The translations under genes and the position numbers were made by a program. Positions 24,170-34,300 of a DNA stretch of 43,679 nt are shown piece after piece; the first letter of the stretch is position 1; each line of letters starts with the position of its first letter. The notes under the pieces were generated by a model that searched no databases, had not been told where the DNA came from, and saw only the letters and a list, made by a program, of their open reading frames with translations. Location of the stretch: positions 1-43,679 of the IMG/VR virus record IMGVR_UViG_3300002145_000061, one strand, 5' to 3'. The DNA is from a virus.

Positions 24170-26832
24170 GCACTATTGGGCGCGCACCAAAAGATTACAA
24201 TGCTGGCGCGTGGGGGCGAGTTCTCTCCCGCATTGATAAAGCTATTGCTTTAATTAGCAACAGGCTGTCTGAGAGCGATAAAGAAGCTCGCCAGCTTCAG
24301 GCAACGCAGCGCGAGCAGCGAGCCACCCTTACCTCTATGCTTACGCCAGAGGCCACGTTTGAGTGGTCTGAGTACGTTGACCCATCAACTAATGTTGTGT
24401 ATGCACAGTGCATTGTAGAGGTTACTCGCGGCTGGGCTATTATATCTGATTTTGAATACAGATCAGCTTATGGAAATATAGGAAGCACTGATTCTTGGCT
24501 TAGTTACAAAACAAATCCAGCGATGCAGTTTGTTGTGAACACAAACTACAAAGGTGGAGGCTACTATTTATACAGAGAACAAATTGACTTTATAAAGTCT
24601 GGCCAAACGTTTTGTGTTGAGCTTCGTGGCAAAGCAGCTAATGACGATGTTTGGCTTGCGTCATCACATACGTTTGATGGCAATACAAAACCAGAATTTT
24701 TATCAGAACCAAAGCTTGTGCTTCAATGGTATAGCTCTACTGAAACGTGGCAAGTAAGAGCTATTGGAGAGGCTGATGACGACACTGCTTCTATTGGATT
24801 TATTGTAAGTGACAACGTTGGGTTAGACCAGCAAGCAACTACGCAATACGGAGATTTTGTAACTGGCGTTACTGATTTGTCTGGCAGTGACAAAAGATTT
24901 AATGTTTTACTTGGGTCGTTTACACCATCCACCAAAATTTCGCAACGAACGCTCTGGGTTCTTGCTGGAGCATTTGATGCAGCAAGTGCCACAACGCTTG
25001 ATGGCACAGATAATTTTGCTAGAGTGCTAAGCAGTATTGAAATTCCAGTAAGCCCCACCGCTGCTGGCATCCTTGATGCTGGAGACATTACTGGAGAATA
25101 CCTTGCTGATTCAGTAAAGCGAGCAAGCGTTAACCTTATTGGCTCACACACTCCCAGTAGCGAAAACAGCAGCATAACTGTTAGTGGAACAATTGAATAC
25201 GTTGGTGACGCAAGCCCGTATACTATTGCTTCTCAAGACATTAGCGTTGGCACAGATGGTACGCTGCATTACATATACTTTGATCCAGCACAAGACGCTT
25301 TGCTTCAGTCAACAACAAGCAAGTCAACTGCTACTTCCATTACTGGAAAAAGATTGTTTGTTGGAATTGCAAAGGGGCATGCCGCTGAGCGAGCTTTCTT
25401 TGTTCTTGCTGACGATCAGCCAGTTATTAGCGCCCCGTATATTTATGCGAGCAAGCTTCAGGCTTTAAGCGCAAACATGGGCACGCTTCAGGCTGGTACC
25501 GCAAAGATTGGGGATGGAGTTAACGGAGCTGAAAACGGAATCCACATTGACGAACACAACTACTGGTATGAGGACGGAGATTTCTCTGTTGGAAATGGTA
25601 GCAATGCTATAACATATGATTCCGTTACTGGCACACTAACTGTTGGTGTTGCTACTGGGATTGCAACGTATAAGCAATCAGCACCTGCGCCATCACCAGT
25701 TAATGCTGGTGATCTATGGTATAACGAAACAGACGACAACATTCAGCGCTATAACGGCACTGGATGGGACATTATTGGATCTGATGTTGAATACTGGCGC
25801 TCAGTATCTGACGCGACAAAAATTACTGGCAGCGTTGTAAGAACTGGCGTAATTCAATCTAGCAACTGGCCCTCCAGCGGAACGCAAATTGATCTTGATA
25901 ATGACACAATTAAGTCTGGCGGATCTGCTTCTCCAGCATTTTCAGTAACTTCCGCTGGTGTTATGTCTTGTACTGGAGCTAGTGTTTCTGGCGCAATAAC
26001 GGCTACTTCTGGCAGTATTACTGGTGCGTTTTCAGTTGCGGCGGCGCTTTCTATTGGCGCTTCTGGCTCTCTGACTATTGGCGGGTCTACGTTTGCAACC
26101 ACTGGGATACAGGCAGAATACAACGGCGGGACACCGCGACTTTACGCTGGGAATGGGGCTGACAAATACATTAAATGGGATGGCTCCGCACTAACTGTCG
26201 CTGGCGATATTTATGATGCTGCTGGCAGCAAGATTTTTGACGCTACAACCAAAACAATTAGCAATAGCGCCAACCTTGAAACGCTGACGGTAAGTGGCAC
26301 CCTTACAATAGGGCCTAGCGGATCAATCGTTGCTGGAGATGTTGCTGATGGCTCTATATTCTCATTAAGTGGAATTGATTTTGTTTACGATAGGGTGGGT
26401 GTAGTTGGTGCTGTTCACAAAATAACGTGGACAAATGAAAACTCAACTGAATCCGTAAACCTTGGATATACATCCACATATAACTCTGGAGCTGGAGTAT
26501 ACCTTGTTGATGATTGGCGAATTTCTTCAGCAGTTGATCTTGTTTTTTCTGCCCCAAACATTAGTTTATCTGGCTCGGCAAAGGTTGGCACTAACGCAAT
26601 TTGGCACGAGGGCAACGACGGCACAGGCTCAGGTCTTGACGCTGACCTATTAGATGGAAATCACGCCAGCGCATTTCTTACATCTGCATCCAGCATTTCT
26701 GATAGCCAGCTTTCAAGCAACATAGCAATACTTGCTACGACACCAGATGCTGCAACGGTTACACCAGACAGTAGGCTGAAATTTGACGTAGGCGGAGCTA
26801 CGTATTACATAGCCGCAGAAGAGGCACCATAA
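24166..26832 (+). CDS. Tail fibre/tip protein (888 residues)
   Basis: Starts in an ATGA overlap with the nozzle gene. The N-terminal ~60 residues are helical (A-P-K-D-Y-N-A-G-A-W ... R-I-D-K-A-I), probably the tail-binding anchor. The middle has fibronectin/Ig-like beta domains (W-S-S-...; S-D-N-V-G-L-D). The C-terminal half has G-T-L-T-V-G and N-A-G-D-L-W-Y-N-E-T-D-D-N repeats, common in fibres, ending I-A-A-E-E-A-P. It might be a second receptor-binding fibre or a spike. A small hairpin (AACTA/TAGTT) follows in the spacer. Confidence 0.65.
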   Translation: MSTIGRAPKDYNAGAWGRVLSRIDKAIALISNRLSESDKEARQLQATQREQRATLTSMLTPEATFEWSEYVDPSTNVVYAQCIVEVTRGWAIISDFEYRSAYGNIGSTDSWLSYKTNPAMQFVVNTNYKGGGYYLYREQIDFIKSGQTFCVELRGKAANDDVWLASSHTFDGNTKPEFLSEPKLVLQWYSSTETWQVRAIGEADDDTASIGFIVSDNVGLDQQATTQYGDFVTGVTDLSGSDKRFNVLLGSFTPSTKISQRTLWVLAGAFDAASATTLDGTDNFARVLSSIEIPVSPTAAGILDAGDITGEYLADSVKRASVNLIGSHTPSSENSSITVSGTIEYVGDASPYTIASQDISVGTDGTLHYIYFDPAQDALLQSTTSKSTATSITGKRLFVGIAKGHAAERAFFVLADDQPVISAPYIYASKLQALSANMGTLQAGTAKIGDGVNGAENGIHIDEHNYWYEDGDFSVGNGSNAITYDSVTGTLTVGVATGIATYKQSAPAPSPVNAGDLWYNETDDNIQRYNGTGWDIIGSDVEYWRSVSDATKITGSVVRTGVIQSSNWPSSGTQIDLDNDTIKSGGSASPAFSVTSAGVMSCTGASVSGAITATSGSITGAFSVAAALSIGASGSLTIGGSTFATTGIQAEYNGGTPRLYAGNGADKYIKWDGSALTVAGDIYDAAGSKIFDATTKTISNSANLETLTVSGTLTIGPSGSIVAGDVADGSIFSLSGIDFVYDRVGVVGAVHKITWTNENSTESVNLGYTSTYNSGAGVYLVDDWRISSAVDLVFSAPNISLSGSAKVGTNAIWHEGNDGTGSGLDADLLDGNHASAFLTSASSISDSQLSSNIAILATTPDAATVTPDSRLKFDVGGATYYIAAEEAP

Positions 26833-26898
26833 ATAATCTTTATTGCTAACTACTAATAGTTTTGCTAACTTAAATCCAAATTAAACCACCTAAATGTT

Positions 26899-27657
26899 AT
26901 GTTGGGACCAATAGGGATTATGGGCATAGGCGCAGGAGTCAACGCTATTGGCGGGCTCTTGCGGTCCCGCGCTTTGCGCAAGCAAGCTCGTCAATACGGA
27001 CAAATTGCAAATCAGGTTCAGTCACAGTATTCAGAAGCTGCTGATCCATTTAGGGGCTTACTGGGTGAGCTTGAAGGCGTTAACGCTGGGCAGCTTGGAT
27101 ACGAGCGCGCTGCTCGCGCTTATGCAAATCCATCCCTTCAAGCAAATCTTGAGGCAACTCTTGGAATACAGGGGTCACGCCGCCAATTTGCAAACATGCA
27201 AGATATTGCTCGCGTTAGACAGCAAGCCCAAATTGGCTCTGCTGCTATCGGAGCAGCATCTGATATTGAAGCGCAAAACATGACTGCTCGGCAAAACGTA
27301 ATGGGAGAAATTTCTGGCCTTGAAACAGAAGGCGCAAGACTTGCTGCACAGATGCGAGCTGGCGGTGCTGATCTGAGAAGTCAGGCTCGTCAAGGAATAG
27401 CCAGTGGTTTTCAACAAGCTGGTGCTTTGGGAATGGATATTGGAGCTAGGGGATATTTTGCTCAAAAGTATGGATCTGGGGGACTTTTTGGAGGGCTTTC
27501 AAGCGGATCTAATTTGCTTGGTTCTTTTTCTGGTCCTAACCCATATCAGCAACCAAGTGTAATCGCTGGTAGCACACTGCAAAATTTGCAGTCTGGTCCA
27601 TCAATATTTGGAAATCAGTTTAGCAGACAGCCTCTTATGAGTTCTGTAAGAAGATAA
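26899..27657 (+). CDS. Internal virion / DNA-ejection-type protein
   Basis: A 252-residue protein. It begins with a Gly-rich amphipathic hydrophobic segment (G-I-M-G-I-G-A-G-V-N-A-I-G-G-L) and continues as long Ala/Gln-rich helices, ending in a Gly/Ser/Pro disordered tail. This build, N-terminal membrane-active helix plus alpha body, matches T7 gp14-like ejection proteins. Its place between tail genes and the giant virion protein supports that. No sequence-level family motif seen. Confidence 0.55.
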   Translation: MLGPIGIMGIGAGVNAIGGLLRSRALRKQARQYGQIANQVQSQYSEAADPFRGLLGELEGVNAGQLGYERAARAYANPSLQANLEATLGIQGSRRQFANMQDIARVRQQAQIGSAAIGAASDIEAQNMTARQNVMGEISGLETEGARLAAQMRAGGADLRSQARQGIASGFQQAGALGMDIGARGYFAQKYGSGGLFGGLSSGSNLLGSFSGPNPYQQPSVIAGSTLQNLQSGPSIFGNQFSRQPLMSSVRR

Positions 27658-27695
27658 AATTTTGTTTCCTCTGAAAACCCATTTGGGTAATTACA

Positions 27696-28346
27696 ATGGC
27701 ACTATTAGACAGGCTTGCGCAAGCACAACAAATTGTTAGCGGCTATGAAAATCGAGAGATTGAAAAACAGCGCTATGCAACAAATCTGGGTTTTAGTCAG
27801 TCTGCTGAAGAAAGAGCAATGGCGGCTGAAAATCGCGCTGCTCAGTTATTTCCAACGGAAAAGGCAATGGCTGATTTTCGGCTCGCTGGTGCTGGTTTGG
27901 GGATTAGTTCTGTTATGGATCAACTTTCGTCTGCTGAAAAAGCAAAAAATGCCGAAATGGAATTTTCTAAATTTCAAGGTGATATTTATCGCGCAATGCA
28001 GGGAGCAAAAGGTTTAAAAGCAGAAACTATTGCTGATTTTAGAAATAGGGCAGTAAACATTTTGGGAAAATATCCTTCTTTTGCTCCACAAGTAACAGCT
28101 GCTATGGGGCAAATATCTTCAGTTGAGGCCGCTGCAATTAAACAGCAAAAAACACCTTTTTCAGAAAGCATTGGTATTCCATTTGGACCAAGTTTAAGAG
28201 ACATATCCAATCTTAGGTATGTTCTTTTTCCAGCAAGTCAGAGAGATAGGCTTATTTCTGGGCAAGAAACAACTTCCAATCTTTTGAACCTGCTTTCAAT
28301 GGGAGATCCAGCAATATCTGCATTTTTCCAGCAGCAACCAGAGTAA
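27696..28346 (+). CDS. Probable internal virion protein
   Basis: A 216-residue helical, Ala/Glu/Arg-rich protein (MALLDRLAQAQQIVSGYENRE...) with a Pro/Phe-containing C-terminal third. It follows the gp14-like protein and precedes the giant protein with 12 bases between, the typical order of internal core proteins in podoviruses. No enzymatic motif. Role by context only. Confidence 0.5.
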   Translation: MALLDRLAQAQQIVSGYENREIEKQRYATNLGFSQSAEERAMAAENRAAQLFPTEKAMADFRLAGAGLGISSVMDQLSSAEKAKNAEMEFSKFQGDIYRAMQGAKGLKAETIADFRNRAVNILGKYPSFAPQVTAAMGQISSVEAAAIKQQKTPFSESIGIPFGPSLRDISNLRYVLFPASQRDRLISGQETTSNLLNLLSMGDPAISAFFQQQPE

Positions 28347-28358
28347 ACTGTTTGGCCA

Positions 28359-31300
28359 ATGAATGAAGAGCAGTATCAATACGTATACAACGCGTACAAG
28401 GCTAACCCCTATGCGTTTACCAATGAGCAGGTAGACAAGATAGCCAATGCTGCAAAGCGTCTGAATGTGGACTTTGGACGCGACCCAGTGCACGAAGAGG
28501 CAAGCATTGGAAGTGTGCTCGGAAACGTTCTTAGCGGTGCTATTCAGGGCTTTACAACGCTTGAGGTTGGAGACCGCCCTGTAACCGCTGCTGATCAGAT
28601 AGCTAATAACATTGGCTATCTTCTTGGTTTTGTTGGGTTTGTGCCTGGAGTTGGTACTGCTGGACGTTTTCTTACGCGTACTGCCGTAAAGAATATCGTA
28701 GGAAAGTCAGCATCAAACACAGTTCTGGGTCAGCTTGGACGACAGGCAACTGTGCGAACAGCCGCTGGGCTAAGGTCAGTTACCTCTGGTCGCATTTCGA
28801 GCGTACCGTTTCTTATTGCAAACAGAATCATAGACGGCAAGACCGCAAGCAAGGCAGCGCAGTCAGCAACTGACTTCTTTATTAAGAAGGGACTTGAGAA
28901 ACAGACTGCATCAAAGATTGGAGACATCGCCAAAGAGGGCTTGCGCATGGGTGTTGCAAGCTCTGTATCAAGCTGGCAGTATGGTATTGACCAGATGGCG
29001 AGCAGCTTTGTTCAGGGCACGGTTACTGGTGGAGCATTTAGGGGTATTGCCAACTTTGTAAATCTTGGTAGCGAATCAGCAAACAGGTTTGCTCGCATTG
29101 CTGCTGACACCGTCTATTCTGGTGGTATGTCTACGCTTGCTGGCGACCCAATGCCAGTTCAGGTATACAACTACGCTCTTGGTACGCTGTTTGGTAGCAT
29201 GGAAAAGCCGCTGAAATACTACCAAGCGTCAGAGTTCATCAACAAAAACGTTAGCGTTCATAAGGATCGCTTCATGCGCCGCAAGGCCGTGGACGACATT
29301 CACAATCTTGACGAATACAAAAATCTACCCAAGGAAGTAAAGGATGTAGTAGATCACGACATAGACATTCAGTATGGTAGCGAGGCGCAAATTGCTGAGG
29401 GTCTGCTTGGCGAAGACTTTGTTGGCAAAATGCGTCAGGGAGAGCTTGTCGTGAATGAGGCCGTCCGCAGATACGCAGCAGAAAAAGGCATTAAGCCAGA
29501 AGAAGCTGTTCGCACATTTGCTTCTTCACAAGAGTATGTCCGCAAAGTTGAAGAAAGCCTTGAGGCTGGAAAGACAGAAGGGCAAGCACAGGCAGATGGA
29601 CGAGAGGCGGCGCAGCAGGTTCGCAAAGAGATTGATGACCTGCTCATGCCAATGATGTATCAGGGTGATCCAATTGCCGCTGGTGATTTTATCCCACGCC
29701 TCAAGGCAGAAGAGGAGGCTTACAAGCCTTCAGTTGGTGCATTTGAATCTACTCTTTCCAGCCTCTCTCGCAAGTCAGCAACACCGTCTGAGTTTTTTAG
29801 ACGCGCTGAGCTTGAGGTTTCTAAGTTTTTTGGCAGTTCTACTGAAAGAGTTGATCTCCAGACTGGCGAAGTTCTTGAGGGAAGACGGCTCATCTTGGGC
29901 GATAGGCCAGAGGATGTCGAGCTATTGCGCGTACGGCTAAACGAACTTGATCCAACCATCAAGCTTACTGAAGCTGATGACAAGCTATTGCGCCAGACGA
30001 TGAACACGTACAAAAAAGTTGGCGAAAAGCTAGCAGCTTACGTGTCAAAGCGTGGAGATTTGCAGTATGGAAAACTAACAGATTCGTTTCAGGATATACG
30101 CGAGACTGGTGACAGAACGTTCTTTGACTATATTGGTCTTCCAATAGCGCTTCTGAAAAGAATTTCTGGAAGGGACAACAGCTCGGCTGCATCAGAAATA
30201 AGGGTCAGGTATGCGGCTGAGGATAGGCCCACGCCATCATCACTTGCTGGGCTGGTTGATGCAATTTCCGCTATGGGCAAGTCACCTTCGCCATTTATGA
30301 AGTTTGCTTTTTCTCCAGTTAAAAGCAAAGGGCAGATTGCCCTTGTCCCCTCTTTGCTTGGAAACATGGGTGATGCAATTGCTCGCAAATCAGCCCTAAC
30401 TGAGTTCAACAAAACACTTGGCAGCCTTGACGCTGAGCATAAGGGCGTTAAGCAAGAATACATTCAGGCAAGAAAAAGATTTGTTGACGAGTTTTCTGTA
30501 CTAAAGAGGCAGTCCAAGGTAGCTGGGGTATCTGTATCTGACTATTACGACCTGAACGCCCTCAATAACATTCGCACAATTGAGGAGATAAATAGATCAG
30601 TTGATCCCAATACTGGCAACCCAATCTATGTACCATTTGCGGAAATGCTTCGCAATCCAGACAGGTTTATCTCTTCTTCTGATGAGCTTGTCAAAAGGAT
30701 GCAAGGCTTTTCTGATTCCAATATTGTCATCAATGCTCCATACTTTGAGTCAGTAAGGGCTGGTGTTGAGTTCGAGACAGTAGTTGAGAATGGCGGATTT
30801 AACTATGTAATTCTAAACGACAAGAGGTCTGATGGCGGCGCTTCATTCGGAGAGCTGTCTTCTCTTGGAGAAAAAGCTGGAAAAATTACTCGCATTGACA
30901 ACACAGACGCTGCGCTACTCATGCGGGCTGATGTGTTTGATGCTACTGCAAATTCTGCTGGTCTTGAAGATGGCATTGGATCAATGAAGCTTACTGTTAC
31001 ATACGGTGACGAGCTTGGTCCAAATGGCAATCCTCTTGGCGCAACGTTCCATAAGGTATCAGCCATACGTCTCTCTGATGCAGAGTCAGTGCAGCTTGCA
31101 AAGAACAACATTGACTACGCAGTTTTTGCGTCTGGAGTTAAGCAAACTGGTTTTAGGGATGCTGTTGACTATAAGGTTGGAGCAGATGGAGCGCTTTCTT
31201 TGTCTGATGCAGCGAAAGTTTACAAAGCCCCGCTTGAGTCTGTTCGTGTTAACGTAGGAGCATCTGAACACACAAGCCAAGTAAACAACGTTGTGCGCAT

Positions 31301-34300
31301 TGTTTCCCAGATGGCTGATGATATTAGCGATCCTGCTGTTCGCCAGCTTCTTTACGATAAAGTGTACCGCCCATCTTTTGAGGGCAGCGAAAAAGCAACT
31401 GCTTCTTTTTTGAGCGGGGCCTTTGAGGGTGTTGATATTGACAGGGTAGATATGCGCGAGCTTGCTGACGTATACTACTCTTCTTCGTCTGCCTATTCTC
31501 CAGAGACGAGGGGGTTCTTTATCAAAGAGGTCCTGAAGAAAAATCTGCCAGACCCAGAAAACGATTACAGCATTAGGGCTGAAAGAGAGAACTCTCGTTC
31601 GATGAAGATTCTTCAGGATCTGATTGATACTGAATATCTTGGACTTGGATTTGGCGACTTGGACAAGGGTGTTAGAGACTATGTTGAGGACAGGGTAAGA
31701 GCATACTTCCACACTCGCATTTCTAAACCAACGCATGATGTTGGTGGCCAGTCTATTTTTACCTCTACTGATGCCTTTACCCAGCATCATCTTGCCACTC
31801 TGGGCAATAGCGCAGAATACAAAAACATGCCAGAAAAGCTTAAGGATTCGCTTAAGCAGGGAGTTCTTCCTCAGGGGTGGGCTGTATTTAATGAGGGCAT
31901 GAAAGATCAACGAATCAAATGGGTGGACGGCAAAAAGGTTAGGTTTGAAGATGCGTTTAATGATTACCTAAAAGAAACCAAGCCAAGCAAGCGCAAGCAG
32001 ATGGAGAACCTGCTGACGTTTTTGTTTGTCCGCGTTCCAAATGACTCCGCCGCTGGCGTACTCCCACTTAAGATTGCTGGCTTTGGGCAGCGCAGTGGTA
32101 GCGGCATGATTGTGCATGGCGAAGAGCTAAAGCGCATGGGCGGCGCTGACATTGACATTGATAAGGCGTTTTGGTATCAGGACATTGATGGCAACGGTAG
32201 TGGAACTGGGCCAATCATGGACTACTTTAGAAGCACCAAGCAAGCTGTTGCGCCAGAGCCATTTCAAAAGCCAGCTGGCAAATCAAAAGAAAGAAAGTTT
32301 GCCTCTTTGTTTTCACCAGCGTGGCTTCAGTCAGACGGGGCCCGTTCTCACGGTAGTAAAGGGCGCATTGGTGTGTACGCAAACATATCAAAGCGAATAA
32401 GAAACTATTTGTACGACTTGTCTGGAAACGACAGGGGTGCCCTCTCTGCTTTTAACAGATGGATTACTGAAGGCATAAACTCTTCAGCTGATGGATATAA
32501 CAATGAAGACGCATCATTAATTGGGGTGCAAGCGCGTCTCAGGGCTGACGAAATTGCTGGTGAGGCTGGAATTGGGGAAGCCCTTATAAACTCAGCAAAG
32601 TCTATTGAGGATGTTTTTGACAGAGGCAAGGAAGGAACTGTGCTTGAACGCGCTGCTGCTGCGCTTGCTGATGAAAACACATTCAATCACCCAAGGCACA
32701 GGGGTATTATTCAGCTTGCTGAAATCATTAACAGCAACTCTGCCAAAGCAGAGTCTGCTGACCCAGCGGCTGCCTTTCCTTCTGTATCTACCAGTAGTGT
32801 AAACAGAATCATAGAGCGCTTCTTCAAAGTATTTGATGGCACTGATGATCAGTCTCGCCTTACGCGCTTCCTTATTGAGGGTTTTGGCTCGCCAAACAAG
32901 GGCGGGAATAACAGATCAGACACTGACGCAGAAACTATTACTGCACTTGGCTCTATGGTTGCGCTTGATAGGCGTGGTAGGGCTGCTATTGCTGAAATGC
33001 AGGAGCTTGGCTATACGCGCGAAGAGGCACTTGTTAATATTGAGGCCATCCAATCTTCGTTCAAAGGAGATAGCGGATACATTGGTCGTCTTTCAAGTGT
33101 CTTTAAAAACAAAAGCAGGGAAACCGCTGAGGAAGTATTCAGAGACATGACTGAATCTGCATATCAGATTGAGCGGGAATACGGCTCATCTACAAGACTG
33201 TACTTTGAAATGATTGCTCGCGGCGGACGGCGAATGTCAACTACCCCAACAAGGGGTGCGATTGATATGCTTCGTTCTATCCCAGAGTCTACTATTTACA
33301 ACACCATTGAAAAGGCAAAGCAAGCAAAGGTAAAAAATGGAAAGCCAGAAGACGTTGCAAGAGAAGAAGCTATTTCAGAACTCATTGAAGCTGCAAGGAA
33401 ACAAAAAGATACTATTGCTAAACAAGCCGTTGCGGTAAACGACTGGGCTGGCATTAGCAAGCAAACAAACATAGACTACGCTGACGCTGTTACCTATGTG
33501 GCTCGTGGCGAGGACGCAATTGCAGAGCGCGCTGCTGAGCCAACCATCGCTGAGACTGGTGGCGTAAAGCTTACCAATGACCCAGAGACGGACCTCCCGC
33601 CAGATCCAGTTTCATTCAAAGAGGCAGAGCGAGCAGAAGAGCTTGCTGGGCGTATTCGGGGCAAAGAACTTGGTGCAAAGTTTAGCCCAGAAGACGAGGC
33701 AAAGATTGCGCGCTTCAAAGAAATCCTGCACGAAAACTCAGGACTCTACGAAGAAATCATGGCTGGCGGTGCGGGATCTATTATCAAAGACTCAACTGGA
33801 AACCCTATTGCTCCAGAGCTCTGGACTCCGCGAGAGCTTGACGTTTTTATTAATTACTTTAATAGAAGTAAGAGCGGTGGATTTCTTTGGGATCTATTCT
33901 CAAAAGGTACTGGTGATCTTCCAAGGCTTGCGTACCTCTACTTCCCAGAAACGGTAGTCAACTACGTTAAACCATTTGACGGAAAGCTTGAGGCTGCAAT
34001 CAACAAGAGGATTGTCACGACAAGCGGCATCGTTGATGCGCCAGTAAGAGAGTTCTTTACTGGGCTTGATAAGCAAAGAGCGGTATTTGAGTACGCCAGC
34101 GATAGACAGGGGCGCGCTGCTGCAAAGGAAAACGAAGTCCTGTCAAACTATCTTGGATTCCTTGAGCAAGAAGCCTTTAAGGGCGATGCCTCTGACATAT
34201 TAATTGTATCAACTGCTCTTAGAGAGCTTGGTCTGATCAGAAAGATAAATGATGACGGCTCTCTTGGCGGATTCAAAAAGGACTATCAAAAAACAGTTGT